A stretch of 64,000 bases of DNA from Candidatus Poribacteria bacterium (GCA_028820635.1 JAPPIG010000132.1:62001-126000), one strand, 5' to 3'. Positions 9,715-18,757 are shown, counted from the first letter of the stretch. Numbers and translations are program-made. The notes: generated by a model not told the origin, from the letters alone.

Positions 9715-10071
9715 ATGCGTCGGTTTCTCATAGACGAAAATATTACTCCTGAATATCGCACGCAATTGTTAAGGCATGAGCCATCACTGAAGGTCTTGGC
9801 GGTTGGCGATGAAGGTGCTCCTCCGAAAAGCACGTCAGATCCAGAAATCTTAGCGTGGTGTGAACAGAACCAATTTAACTTGGTAACAAATAATCGGGAA
9901 AGTATGCCTAAACACCTTTCTGACCATCTGGCAGCAGGAAACCATGTGCCCGGCATTTTCACGATTAAGCGCAGAGTACCAATGAGATTGATCATTGAAC
10001 AATTGATGCTCATCATTGGGGCATCTGACGAAGACGAATATATTGACCAAATTACTTACATCCCGCTATAA
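9715..10071 (+). CDS. DUF5615 PIN-like protein
   Basis: 118 residues matching the DUF5615 family of PIN-fold proteins: MRRFLIDENITPEY at the N-terminus (the DEN acidic pair is the first metal site), DPEILAWCEQNQFNLVTNN in the middle and an RES segment that would carry the next conserved positions. DUF5615 proteins are usually toxin-like and paired with a small DUF433 antitoxin; none is present here. Instead the start codon lies 2 nt after the TPR-PIN gene stop, with its SD (AGGGA) inside the end of that gene, so the two are almost certainly co-transcribed and translationally coupled. This puts two distinct PIN-fold domains in one operon. Nuclease activity is inferred from the family only. Confidence 0.8.
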   Translation: MRRFLIDENITPEYRTQLLRHEPSLKVLAVGDEGAPPKSTSDPEILAWCEQNQFNLVTNNRESMPKHLSDHLAAGNHVPGIFTIKRRVPMRLIIEQLMLIIGASDEDEYIDQITYIPL

Positions 10072-10165
10072 CAACGAACTCAAGCTTGACATCTTCCCTA
10101 ATCCGCGTAATCCGCAATTCAGACAATTAACAAGAACTTTACACACTCCACCACCTTCCCAAAAT

Positions 10166-10194
10166 TTGACAATTCACCTATTTTATGTTATAAT
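10166..10194 (+). promoter_or_regulatory. Promoter for the rpe operon
   Basis: TTGACA (10166-10171), 17-nt spacer, TATAAT (10189-10194): a full consensus promoter about 40 nt upstream of the TTG start of rpe. It implies strong constitutive expression of the four-gene operon. Confidence 0.75.
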
Positions 10195-10233
10195 AAATAG
10201 ATTGAAAAACCCGAATTTGATTGGAGAAATATC

Positions 10234-10959
10234 TTGCCGACTCCTGAGAGTCAACGCCCTAATATCACGGATAAAAAGATTAGCATAGCACCTTCAGTGA
10301 TGTGCGCTGATCTCTGTAATTTGGAGACAGATATTCGGGAATTAGAAAAATCAGGAATCAACCTGCTACATTTTGACTTGATGGACGCACACTTTGTGCC
10401 AAACATGCCGATTGGGTTGGCACTCATTGAACAATTACGGCAAAAAACAGATTGCGCCTTTGACATCCACTTGATGGTGGAAAATAACGATTTTTTTGTG
10501 GAAGCGGTCGCAAACTTATGTGTTCAACAAATCGCTGTTCATGCAGAATCTGCTACACATCTGGATAGAACATTATCGGTAATTCAAGCACATGGTATAA
10601 AAGCGGGTGTCGCTTTGAACCCAGCGACCCCGCTTTCAGCGATAGCGTATGTTATTGATCGGCTTGACTTCGTGCTGATTATGACGGTGAATCCGGGGTT
10701 TGCCGGTCAGAAATTAGTGCCATCAACCCTACAGAAAATTTCGGACTGTCGATCTTTTTTGAATGAACGCGGTGCTCACCTGCCAATTGAAGTTGATGGG
10801 AATGTCAGTTTTGAAAATATCCCGAAAATGGTCGCAGCAGGAGCGGACATCTTAGTCGGTGGAACCAGTAGCGTTTTTCACAAATCGGGTTCTCACGCAG
10901 AAAATATTCAGCAGATCCATCAGGCTATTTCGCTTGGACTCACAGAAAGAGGAATGTGA
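10234..10959 (+). CDS. rpe: Ribulose-phosphate 3-epimerase
   Basis: 241 residues, a TIM-barrel enzyme interconverting D-ribulose 5-phosphate and D-xylulose 5-phosphate in the pentose phosphate pathway. Diagnostic motifs are IAPSVMCADLCNLE near the N-terminus, LLHFDLMDAHFVPNMPIG (metal-binding His and Asp), DIHLMVENND, LIMTVNPGFAGQK and the phosphate-binding EVDGNV...AGADILVGGTSSVF. The start is TTG at 10234, with GGAG 8 nt upstream; the next methionine is inside the conserved first strand. The region up to 10 kb contributes a consensus promoter. The next gene starts in overlap with its stop (TGATG), so this is the head of an operon with two sugar-alcohol dehydrogenases, suggesting feeding of a polyol-derived pentose phosphate into central metabolism. 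Confidence 0.93.
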   Translation: MPTPESQRPNITDKKISIAPSVMCADLCNLETDIRELEKSGINLLHFDLMDAHFVPNMPIGLALIEQLRQKTDCAFDIHLMVENNDFFVEAVANLCVQQIAVHAESATHLDRTLSVIQAHGIKAGVALNPATPLSAIAYVIDRLDFVLIMTVNPGFAGQKLVPSTLQKISDCRSFLNERGAHLPIEVDGNVSFENIPKMVAAGADILVGGTSSVFHKSGSHAENIQQIHQAISLGLTERGM

Positions 10960-12023
10960 TGCATAACGGTTTGATGGAGGCACTTGTGCTATACGGCGTT
11001 GGAGATTTACGCCTGTCACAGATGCCTATTCCAGATGTCGCTGAGGGACAAGTCCGTGTCCGTATTGGTTTCTGTGGTGTGTGTGGTTCCGATATTCCAA
11101 GGATTTTCTCTAAAGGCACTTACAGTTTTCCCACAGTCTGTGGACACGAATTTGCTGGAACTATAGACCTATGCGGTCCGGGCGTTGAAGGTTTTGAACA
11201 AGGAGATAATGTAGTCGTTTTCCCACTAATTTGGTGTGGCAAGTGCGAAGCGTGTGAGAACGGAAAGTATGTTCAATGCAGCGACTACGACTATCTCGGT
11301 TCACGAAGTGATGGGGCTTTTGCCGAATTTGTCGTTGCCCCAAAAGAGAATCTTATCCGTGTGCCGGACAGCGTAGCTTTGCAAGAGGCAGCTCTGACAG
11401 AACCAGCCGCGGTGGCACTCCACGCACTTCGGAGAGTTCAAGATTCGCTTGTTGGCAAAGTAGTTGCTATCTTTGGCGCAGGTCCGATTGGTCTAATCGT
11501 AGCACAGTGGGCAAGAATTATGGGCGCAACGCAGGTGCTGCTGTTTGATATTGTCGCAGAAAAACTTGAATTAGCAAAACGTCTCGGTTTTGAAGGTGTC
11601 TTTAACAGCACTATAGAAGACCCCGTTGAGGTGGTAAACGCACAGACTGAAGGAAAAGGAGCGCATGTCTGTATTGAAGCAGCAGGTGTTCCACAAACAT
11701 ATCTTTATGCGTTAGGGAGTGTCAGACGTGGTGGTAATGTCGTTTTGCTTGGAAACCCCGCTGCTGATGTGACTTTGCCCGCATCGCTTATTTCACAATT
11801 GATGCGGCGTGAGGTAAGTCTATTAGGGACATGGAATTCTGATTACAGTGTATCTGGTAACGATGACGATTGGCGAACAGTGTTACAAGCGATTGCTTCT
11901 GGAAAGTTAGACCTCTCTCCACTGATTACACACAAGGTGCCGTTAACAGATAGCACCGAAGTACTGCACATGATGAAGGACAAAAGTCAATTTTACGCAA
12001 AAGTTCTTATCCATCCATCGTAA
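10959..12023 (+). CDS. Zinc-dependent medium-chain alcohol/polyol dehydrogenase
   Basis: About 354 residues, MDR superfamily. Catalytic-zinc region GVCGSDIPRIF plus CGHEF; structural-zinc cluster CGKCEACENGKYVQC; Rossmann motif GAGPIGL for NAD(P)H. Closest in character to galactitol-1-phosphate 5-dehydrogenase and sorbitol dehydrogenase, oxidising a secondary hydroxyl of a sugar alcohol. The ATG at 10959 overlaps the rpe stop codon and has GAGG 6 nt upstream; an internal ATG at 10974 is an alternative. It sits between rpe and a second, divergent dehydrogenase of the same superfamily. Exact substrate is not decided by the sequence, but linkage to rpe favours a pentitol or polyol phosphate route. 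Confidence 0.88.
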   Translation: MHNGLMEALVLYGVGDLRLSQMPIPDVAEGQVRVRIGFCGVCGSDIPRIFSKGTYSFPTVCGHEFAGTIDLCGPGVEGFEQGDNVVVFPLIWCGKCEACENGKYVQCSDYDYLGSRSDGAFAEFVVAPKENLIRVPDSVALQEAALTEPAAVALHALRRVQDSLVGKVVAIFGAGPIGLIVAQWARIMGATQVLLFDIVAEKLELAKRLGFEGVFNSTIEDPVEVVNAQTEGKGAHVCIEAAGVPQTYLYALGSVRRGGNVVLLGNPAADVTLPASLISQLMRREVSLLGTWNSDYSVSGNDDDWRTVLQAIASGKLDLSPLITHKVPLTDSTEVLHMMKDKSQFYAKVLIHPS

Positions 12024-12063
12024 ACTTCTTGTAGGTTGCGTTCTACAGGGAATAAGAGGAAAT

Positions 12064-13116
12064 ATGAAAGCGGCTATACTTGAAAGCCTTGAAAACTTAA
12101 ATGTTCAGGATGTTCCAGAACCAGAAATTGATAACGACTCTGCATTGATGCGGGTTGAATCTGTCAGTATATGCGGTTCCGATGTCCGCATTTTCCATCA
12201 CGGCAACCCTCGTGTCAAACCACCAACTATTATCGGTCATGAAAATTCTGGCGTAATAGTCAAAGTCGGTAAAAACGTAACTCGTGTGAAGGAAGGTGAT
12301 CGCGTCTCCATTGGTGCAGATGTGCCGTGTGGACAATGTCACTGGTGTAGGAACGGGCTTGGAAACAACTGTGATATTAATTACGCTATTGGCTACCAAA
12401 TTCCTGGTGCCTTTGCACAATATATGAAACTTCCGCGTCTTGTTTTGGAAGAAGGACCAGTTACCGCATTTGATACCTCCCTCAGTTTTGATGAAGCTGC
12501 CCTCGCTGAACCCCTCGCCTGTGCTATCAATGGACTTGAATTAGTAAATATGTCTCTCGGTAAGACCGTTGTCATTATCGGTTTGGGACCGATCGGATGT
12601 ATGATGATTGACCTTGCCCGTGTTATGGGAGCAACAAAGGTTATCGGGGTTCAACGAAGCAAACTGCGGATGGAGATAGCAAAATTCTATGAAGCGGATG
12701 TCTACATCGCTTCTGAAGAGGAGGTTGTAGTGGAACGCTGTCGAGAAGAAACGGATGGAGAAGGACCAGATATCGTTATTACAACTTGTGCGTCCGTAGA
12801 AGCGCATGAACAAGGTGTTGAAATGGTCGCGCACCGCGGTTATGTTAACCTATTCGGTGGATTGCCAAAAACAATGCGTCCGATGAGCGTCCTTTCAAAT
12901 ACGATCCACTATAAAGAGTGTTTTGTTACAGGTTCTCACGGATGTGTGCCTCGCCATCACGAATTAGCGGTTCGTCTCCTTGAAAAGGGTTTAGTCCGCG
13001 TGCAACCGCTTATTACCCATCATTTTCCACTTGTTGAAATTGATAAGGCTTTTGAGGCGATGGAATCCCGAAAGGGCATGAAAATTATGATTCATCCCAA
13101 TACTGAATTTCCGTAA
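12064..13116 (+). CDS. Second zinc-dependent alcohol/polyol dehydrogenase
   Basis: 350 residues, MDR superfamily. Catalytic-zinc motifs ICGSDVRIFHHG and IIGHENSGV; structural-zinc cluster CGQCHWCRNGLGNNC; nucleotide-binding GLGPIGC. It differs clearly from the preceding dehydrogenase, so the pair is not a recent duplication. It resembles sorbitol or threonine dehydrogenase-type enzymes and probably uses NAD. A good SD (AGAGGAAAT) precedes the ATG, 40 nt after the upstream stop. Two dehydrogenases in one operon could oxidise and reduce successive intermediates, or act on different stereoisomers of a polyol; that is inference. Confidence 0.88.
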   Translation: MKAAILESLENLNVQDVPEPEIDNDSALMRVESVSICGSDVRIFHHGNPRVKPPTIIGHENSGVIVKVGKNVTRVKEGDRVSIGADVPCGQCHWCRNGLGNNCDINYAIGYQIPGAFAQYMKLPRLVLEEGPVTAFDTSLSFDEAALAEPLACAINGLELVNMSLGKTVVIIGLGPIGCMMIDLARVMGATKVIGVQRSKLRMEIAKFYEADVYIASEEEVVVERCREETDGEGPDIVITTCASVEAHEQGVEMVAHRGYVNLFGGLPKTMRPMSVLSNTIHYKECFVTGSHGCVPRHHELAVRLLEKGLVRVQPLITHHFPLVEIDKAFEAMESRKGMKIMIHPNTEFP

Positions 13117-13149
13117 GACGAGACAACACAAGTTCAAAGTAAATACGTT

Positions 13150-13665
13150 ATGAGTGATTTTTCTAAGTTTATTCGAGAGATACCAAATTTCCCGAAACCG
13201 GGTGTTTCATATAAGGATATTACACCCCTTTTAGGAAATGGATTAGCCTTTAATGCCGCGATCGACGTATTCGCTAACCGTTTTAAATCTGAAGTGATTG
13301 ACGTAATTGTAGGGATTGATGCGCGAGGTTTCATTTTGGCTGCAGCACTTGCACATCGCCTCGGTATCGGTTTTGTGCCTATCCGTAAAAGCGGGAAATT
13401 ACCTTATGATTGCTATGAAATCACCTATGACCTTGAATACGGCACGGATACGCTTGCTATCCATCAAGATGCTTTCCCAAGGGGAAGCCGCGTTCTTATA
13501 TGTGATGACGTTTTGGCTACCGGCGGCACTCTGGCAGCATCGGTCGAACTTGTAAAAAAACTTGGTGGGAATACGATAGGCATCGCTCTTTTATTGGAAC
13601 TTACAGAATTTGAGGGGCGAAAAAAAGTAGCGGACCGACCAGTCTTTTCTCTCGTTGAATTTTAG
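13150..13665 (+). CDS. apt: Adenine phosphoribosyltransferase
   Basis: 171 residues, the usual length. It converts adenine and PRPP to AMP in purine salvage. Family markers: IPNFPKPGVSYKDITPLL at the N-terminus, GIDARGFILAAALA, and the PRPP-binding loop VLICDDVLATGGTLAA. It begins 33 nt after the second dehydrogenase and is probably the last gene of the rpe operon, although its SD is weak. An AT-rich imperfect stem (TTTTGTTA...TTAACAAAT) right after the stop could be a weak terminator ahead of the tRNA gene. Confidence 0.93.
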   Translation: MSDFSKFIREIPNFPKPGVSYKDITPLLGNGLAFNAAIDVFANRFKSEVIDVIVGIDARGFILAAALAHRLGIGFVPIRKSGKLPYDCYEITYDLEYGTDTLAIHQDAFPRGSRVLICDDVLATGGTLAASVELVKKLGGNTIGIALLLELTEFEGRKKVADRPVFSLVEF

Positions 13666-13733
13666 CCAATATTTTGTTATATTTTAACAAATAGGATAAC
13701 AATTGAACCTTAGACGAGGTTCTAACAGTAAAC

Positions 13734-13809
13734 GCGCCTGTAGCTCAGGGGATAGAGCAGGGGCTTCCTAAGCCTCGTGTCGGGGGTTCGATTCCTCCCA
13801 GGCGCACCA
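13734..13809 (+). tRNA. tRNA-Arg (anticodon CCU)
   Basis: Complete cloverleaf of 76 nt with encoded CCA: acceptor GCGCCTG pairs with CAGGCGC, D stem GCTC/GAGC, anticodon stem GGGGC/GCCTC with loop TTCCTAA (anticodon CCT, reading AGG), T arm GGGGG-TTCGATT-CCTCC. The discriminator base is A. Confidence 0.95.
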
Positions 13810-14031
13810 ATAAATTATACCTCAATAGATTCACAGGATGGTTGACTTACAAAAACAAATTTGAGTACTACATTGACAGAAGGATTGTAGATGAAAGATT
13901 TGCCATGTTTGGATAGTAAATCCTTATCCTATAGTTCAGCATTCATCAGGGTTTTCTGAACATAACACACGTTAAGAGAATTTTCTTATCTGCCATCCGT
14001 AAAATATAGTTTGAGAAAATAGGAGCATTTG

Positions 14032-15978
14032 ATGTACAGATTTAATATCTGGAAAATCGTTTTAATCTTTGGTGTTTTACTGTTATCAGTTTTATACCTT
14101 ATCCCTACACCGGATAGGTTTTACCTTCCTTTGTATGGAAACCTATCACTGAATTTACAAGAGGTACTACCTCCCTTTGAAGTCACTGATGATAATGCTT
14201 TCAAAGTTGACTTAGCAGAAGTAAAATTACCAGAGGGAACAACTTTCCAAGAAGCAACCGATGAACTTCAGGAAGTCTTCAAAATCCAATTAGAAAAGCT
14301 CGAATTTGAGGAAGCGGTTGACTATCAGTTCGACACCACTGAAGCAAAAGAATTCTTCGTCAGACTTATCTCTGATAAGGCAAAAGAAAACCCAACTGCT
14401 ACCTTGGAAAGTTTACATCTATTCGGCAGTCTTCCAACTACGTTGCGGAGGATAATACCAAACAACCGATTAAAACTTGGTTTGGATTTGAAAGGTGGTG
14501 TACACCTTGTCCTGGAAGTGGATTTGGAAAAGTCTAAAAGAGAGTTGTTAAAAGCACATTCATACTCTATTCCCGAAACGCTTAGAGCAGAGGAGATTTT
14601 GTGTCGACAAGCAGAGCAGATAAATGGCGAAGATGCGCTAAATGTACTTGTTGAAATCCCTTCCCGATTCAGATCCGATCCAGAAGAAAAGAAAAAATAT
14701 ATGGAAAAAACTGTCGGTCTCTTAAACGATATTAATTTTTTTGAGGATGCGGTAGTTATTACTGAAAAAGAGGCACAATCCAGTTATAGACTCCATTTAA
14801 GTGACAAGGGAATGCAAGAATACAGCGATCAAGCAATCGAACAGGTATTGATCGTCCTACGAAATCGAGTAGATGCTTTTGGCGTGGCTGAACCTTCTAT
14901 CCGTCAGGAAGCTAATCGTCCACGAATTATCATTGAATTGCCAGGTGCAAAGGATTCTTCGGGACCGCTTCGTATTGTGCAGACAATGGGTAGATTAGAA
15001 TTTAAGATGGTGAAGAAATCGCCATCCGGGGGCAGCTTATGGTCCGGTTCAGCAGACACACCGCCTCCAGACAATCTGCCCGAGAACACTGAAATTCGGT
15101 ATCACCATGAAACAGGGGACTGGTTTGTTTTGGAAAGTCCCGTGCTTCTAACAGGTCAAAACATTGATAGTGCAAGACCTGGGCCTGGAAGAACAAGTTT
15201 TGACATCGCTGTACACATGACTTTTGACCGAGAAGGTAGCAGCAAATTTTCTAAAATCACTGGTGACCATATCGGAGAACATTTAGCAATCCTCCTTGAT
15301 GATAAGGTACAGTCTTACCCGGTTATCAATACCCAAATTAGTGGTAATGCCGTTATTGAGGGGAGTTTTAGTTTTCCGGAGGCAGACTATCTCTCAAATA
15401 TACTTAAAGCGGGCGCGTTTCCGGTAGGGGTTCAAGTCGGAGAAGAACGGACTGTCGGCCCCACGCTCGGTAAAGAGGCTATTGACAATGGGATTAAAGC
15501 CGCCATTATTGGCTTGGGGGTTGTCTTGATCTTCATGATAATTTACTACCGATTGTCTGGGTTAATAGCTATTGTCGCTCTCGTCTTTAATATGATAATC
15601 ATTCTTGGTGCCTTGGCAGGTTTCGGCGCGGCATTAACACTCCCAGGTATCGCAGGACTTGTGCTTACTATTGGTATGGCTGTAGATGCAAATGTGCTTA
15701 TATTTGAGCGAATTCGCGAAGAGTTGCGAACAGGAAAAGCTGTTTGGGATGCTATTACAAGCGGCTATAAACGCGCATTTATAACGATTTTGGATGCAAA
15801 TCTCACAACGTTCTTTACCGCACTCGTCCTCTATCACTTCGGAACCGGACCAATCAAAGGGTTTGCGGTTACACTCGGCATCGGAATCCTTGCGAGTATG
15901 TTCACAGCAATTGTCGTCACACGAGAAATATACGGATTGGCAATCGGAAATCGAAATGTGGAAAAATTAAGCATCTAA
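14032..15978 (+). CDS. secD: Protein translocase subunit SecD
   Basis: 648 residues. SecD works with SecF at the Sec translocon, using proton motive force to pull exported proteins out on the periplasmic side. Visible marks: one N-terminal membrane helix (residues about 9-28), RLKLGLDLKGGVHLVLEVD, a large periplasmic part, and five C-terminal helices with VLTIGMAVDANVLIFERIREE. Start: ATG at 14032 with AGGAG 6 nt upstream (a TTG directly before it is not needed). The region between the first helix and the GLDLKGG motif carries an extra acidic segment of about 80 residues, longer than in E. coli. secF follows after 211 nt containing a palindromic repeat. Confidence 0.94.
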   Translation: MYRFNIWKIVLIFGVLLLSVLYLIPTPDRFYLPLYGNLSLNLQEVLPPFEVTDDNAFKVDLAEVKLPEGTTFQEATDELQEVFKIQLEKLEFEEAVDYQFDTTEAKEFFVRLISDKAKENPTATLESLHLFGSLPTTLRRIIPNNRLKLGLDLKGGVHLVLEVDLEKSKRELLKAHSYSIPETLRAEEILCRQAEQINGEDALNVLVEIPSRFRSDPEEKKKYMEKTVGLLNDINFFEDAVVITEKEAQSSYRLHLSDKGMQEYSDQAIEQVLIVLRNRVDAFGVAEPSIRQEANRPRIIIELPGAKDSSGPLRIVQTMGRLEFKMVKKSPSGGSLWSGSADTPPPDNLPENTEIRYHHETGDWFVLESPVLLTGQNIDSARPGPGRTSFDIAVHMTFDREGSSKFSKITGDHIGEHLAILLDDKVQSYPVINTQISGNAVIEGSFSFPEADYLSNILKAGAFPVGVQVGEERTVGPTLGKEAIDNGIKAAIIGLGVVLIFMIIYYRLSGLIAIVALVFNMIIILGALAGFGAALTLPGIAGLVLTIGMAVDANVLIFERIREELRTGKAVWDAITSGYKRAFITILDANLTTFFTALVLYHFGTGPIKGFAVTLGIGILASMFTAIVVTREIYGLAIGNRNVEKLSI

Positions 15979-16031
15979 TTTGTCGGAGGCAGTATATATC
16001 AGTACGCTGTGCTTAAAACATATAAAAGACT

Positions 16032-16150
16032 TATACCATTTCTAATTGACAAAGTATCATTCCGATTTTGAGTTTCTTTGTAGGAGCGACCTCCCGGTCG
16101 CGACCAGGAGGTCGCTCCTACAAAGAAAGTATTGCATTCTTCCAACCGAC
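16032..16150 (+). repeat. MITE-like palindromic repeat, copy 1 (between secD and secF)
   Basis: The core 16073-16128 is an almost perfect inverted repeat (arms of 28 nt, one mismatch) built on TGTAGGAGCGACCTCC. The left flank, 16032-16072, is repeated as reverse complement next to the same palindrome at 23706-23864. Right-hand homology continues to about 16150. It has no coding capacity. In the transcript it would fold into a long hairpin between secD and secF. Confidence 0.85.
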
Positions 16151-16189
16151 TCTTAACGAACAAACCGAATATGGAAAGGATATAGAAAA

Positions 16190-17356
16190 TTGCAGTTACT
16201 AAGTAATACAAAATTTGATTTTATTAATAAACACCGCACAGGGTTTTTGTTTTCTGCTGTGTTAATAACTATCGGCATTGCATTCCTTATAGTTCATGGT
16301 GGACCGAATTTTGGGATTGACTTCCGAGGAGGGGTTAAGGTTGAAGCGATATTCAACAGGGCGGTAACAGAAGCTGAATTGAAAACCAAGTTAACTGAAA
16401 TAGGCTACGCAGATGCTAAAATACAACTTGAGCCAGACGAAAACAAGGCTTTCATCTCTATGGGACACCGCCCCGAATTTCAGGAACAATCGATTGAGAT
16501 ACCCATTATGGCTGATCCTGGAGATGCAACAGCAACGAGTGTTCAGGTGAGCAGTACCGCTGAAAAGGTGCATCTTTTGAATCCTGGTGATACTATTGAA
16601 TTAGTGGATGGTGACGCCCGGCTGCGTACTGACATCAGCACATTGGAAAAAGTTGCTGAAGGAACGGCAATTCAATTGACTTTCGCACAAGAATTCGGTA
16701 TAGATTTGACAGAAAACGCTACCATTCAAATACAAGCAAGCGTTGGAAATATCCTTACTGAGGCACTTCTTGAAGGTGGCGATGGCTGGCAAGCTGGGTC
16801 GGAAGGTGTAAATGTTACGGAAGTCGGACCAAGTGTTGGTCGCGACCTTAAGTGGTCGGCACTCTGGTCAGTTCTGTCATCAATTGCTATTTTGCTGCTT
16901 TATATCTCTTGGCGATTTGAATTCCGTTTTGCCATCGGCGCAATTGCAGCGCTTGTTCATGATGTGCTTATTACTTTAGGTCTTTTCGCTGTTCTTGCAA
17001 AGGAAATTAATCTACCTACCGTCGCTGCGTTTCTCACAATTATCGGATATTCGCTCAACGATACGATCGTTGTGTTTGACCGAATCCGAGAAAACGGGCA
17101 ATCTTTGAAAGGTGTTGATTATGTTGAAGTGTTAAACCGAAGTATCAATCAATCTCTAAGCAGAACCGTCATTACCTCTATCACAACCCTGTTTGTGGTG
17201 ATTGTCATCTTTGTGCTCTCCAGTCCGGGTGAAGAAATTAACACATTTGCCTTAGCACTCATCGTCGGTGTGCTAATAGGAACGTATTCTTCAGTCTTTA
17301 TCGCCAGTCCGATTCTGCATATATGGCAGCGAAGAGAACAAAAAGCGGGAGCATAA
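16190..17356 (+). CDS. secF: Protein translocase subunit SecF
   Basis: 388 residues, partner of SecD. Hallmarks: NFGIDFRGGVKVEA after the first helix, and the membrane domain motif TIIGYSLNDTIVVFDRIREN, with five further helices. The protein is longer than the usual 300-320 residues because of an enlarged periplasmic domain (about residues 75-215). The start is TTG at 16190 with GGAAAGGA about 9 nt upstream; no ATG is better placed, and the next in-frame residues (FDFINKHRTG) belong to the conserved N-terminus. Separated from secD by a palindromic repeat; the gene after it starts 4 nt downstream. Confidence 0.93.
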   Translation: MQLLSNTKFDFINKHRTGFLFSAVLITIGIAFLIVHGGPNFGIDFRGGVKVEAIFNRAVTEAELKTKLTEIGYADAKIQLEPDENKAFISMGHRPEFQEQSIEIPIMADPGDATATSVQVSSTAEKVHLLNPGDTIELVDGDARLRTDISTLEKVAEGTAIQLTFAQEFGIDLTENATIQIQASVGNILTEALLEGGDGWQAGSEGVNVTEVGPSVGRDLKWSALWSVLSSIAILLLYISWRFEFRFAIGAIAALVHDVLITLGLFAVLAKEINLPTVAAFLTIIGYSLNDTIVVFDRIRENGQSLKGVDYVEVLNRSINQSLSRTVITSITTLFVVIVIFVLSSPGEEINTFALALIVGVLIGTYSSVFIASPILHIWQRREQKAGA

Positions 17357-17360
17357 ATTC

Positions 17361-18104
17361 GTGAAAACATTGATTTTTAACTCTTACACAACAGGGCAGA
17401 AACATAAACTTGATAACCCGCTTAGTGCCGAAGATTGCAGTTCACCTGACCGTCTCAAGTCAAGAATCAAAGAATTGTGCGGTTTCAACGAAGAAGGTTG
17501 GCACGATAAAAGTAGAGACTACCGTTTACCCGCTGAAGAGATGTTTACGGGACCTTTGTATGTGCAGTTACGGGAAGGCTTAAAACAGATTCGGGAACAC
17601 GAACAATACGGCAAGACAACCATTGACCTCTATTTTCCATGGTATCATTGCCGAGTTGATGGGAAACTGAGTCCGGTGGGTGAAAAAGATATTATTGTTC
17701 CTTTTGACACTGCGCCTTTGCACGAACTTGAGGTTTTAGAATTTGGTGAGAACGGCGTTCCTGAACAAACGGTAGATTTACTTGAGCGTTACGACCTCGT
17801 TTTTTCGTTATTAAGACAAGACGATATCGAGTCATTGCAACGCGTTTTTGAGGTAGAACGTGCGACAACCCTAATTTTCCTGCTCCCAAAAAGCCAGAGA
17901 AAGGCGGTAAATGCGGATTTACCGAATGTCCACGTTGTAGAAACTGGCAGTGCTTTACAGAAAAGTCTCCGCACCACAAATTGGGCATTGAAAGGCGTTG
18001 TGATGCGAAGATTGTGCGAAGCTGCGTGTAGTCAAGGTTTTCAAGTGTTTGAAGATGTAAAGCAGAACCCGCAGCGGTTGATTGAAATTATTCAGAATCA
18101 ATAA
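17361..18104 (+). CDS. Divergent DUF6884-like protein, paralogue of next gene
   Basis: 247 residues, starting at a GTG 4 nt after secF, with GGGAG about 9 nt upstream. It shares its plan with the following gene: an EMFTGPLYVQLREGLKQIREHEQYGKTTIDLYF block, a YDLVFSLLRQDDIESLQ block and the C-terminal LCEAACSQGFQVFEDVKQNP. The next gene keeps the N-terminal ITPCSARQNKK and STKHGLI motifs typical of the DUF6884/YaaA-like fold, but here these positions read IFNSYTTGQKHK and PWYHCRVDGK, so the presumed active site appears lost or changed. Length also differs by 50 residues. Function unknown; it may be a regulatory or structural partner of its paralogue. Confidence 0.65.
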   Translation: MKTLIFNSYTTGQKHKLDNPLSAEDCSSPDRLKSRIKELCGFNEEGWHDKSRDYRLPAEEMFTGPLYVQLREGLKQIREHEQYGKTTIDLYFPWYHCRVDGKLSPVGEKDIIVPFDTAPLHELEVLEFGENGVPEQTVDLLERYDLVFSLLRQDDIESLQRVFEVERATTLIFLLPKSQRKAVNADLPNVHVVETGSALQKSLRTTNWALKGVVMRRLCEAACSQGFQVFEDVKQNPQRLIEIIQNQ

Positions 18105-18119
18105 AAGAGACTCAACTTT

Positions 18120-18716
18120 ATGAAAATATTGGTAATTACTCCCTGCTCAGCTAGGCAAAACAAGAAACCTATGCCCGCCTCCGAACTGTATAGAGGCACT
18201 GAACATCAAAAAATAGAAGCAGGTTTAGAGGAGGTAAGAGCACATCGTCAATATGGTGGAACAACTATTAAGTGGTATATTATTTCAACCAAACATGGAT
18301 TAATAAAGGAAGATAAAAAACTTGCTCCTTACAATGTACCTAACAGCAAAAGTCCTATCTTAAAAGATGGGAAAAAACTTAACGAGGACATTAGCCAGCT
18401 AATCAAAGAGTACGATCTTGTCTTCTTTCTATTAGGGCAAGAATACGTCAAAGCATTACAACTCCCTTTTGGAGTTCCTGAAACAGTTGCCCAGATTTTT
18501 ATCACTTACAAACGGACTAAAGGGTATAGTCATCTGATACCAAAAAACTTACCAAATTGTAATGTTGTTGAACTAAATTCCAACGATTTTATGAGCGGGT
18601 ATACAGCCAAAGGATACGTATTTGAAAAATTGTGTGAAGCTGCGTGCCGTGATGGTTTTGAGGTGTTTGAAAAGGTGAAGGACAACCCCCAACTGATTCT
18701 TGATATTGTCCAATAA
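18120..18716 (+). CDS. DUF6884-like protein
   Basis: 198 residues. The N-terminus ITPCSARQNKK, followed by ELYRG, YIISTKHGLI and LAPYNVP, matches the pattern of DUF6884/YaaA-like proteins (C-S near the N-terminus, then a KHGL segment followed by PY). Related folds handle nucleobases or tRNA/DNA bases, but DUF6884 itself has no settled activity. It is 15 nt after its paralogue and 41 nt before the AAA+ activator gene, so the group is probably co-transcribed from secD onward. The start ATG at 18120 is preceded by a weak AGAGA. The link to the secretion genes may be only positional. Confidence 0.7.
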   Translation: MKILVITPCSARQNKKPMPASELYRGTEHQKIEAGLEEVRAHRQYGGTTIKWYIISTKHGLIKEDKKLAPYNVPNSKSPILKDGKKLNEDISQLIKEYDLVFFLLGQEYVKALQLPFGVPETVAQIFITYKRTKGYSHLIPKNLPNCNVVELNSNDFMSGYTAKGYVFEKLCEAACRDGFEVFEKVKDNPQLILDIVQ

Positions 18717-18757
18717 ATAGTCGGCGAAACCTATCCCAGAATTTTTAGGGAAACAAA

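Noticed and set aside
9715..10071. DUF5615 with a DUF433 antitoxin
   Set aside because: No DUF433-like frame was found on either strand around the gene.
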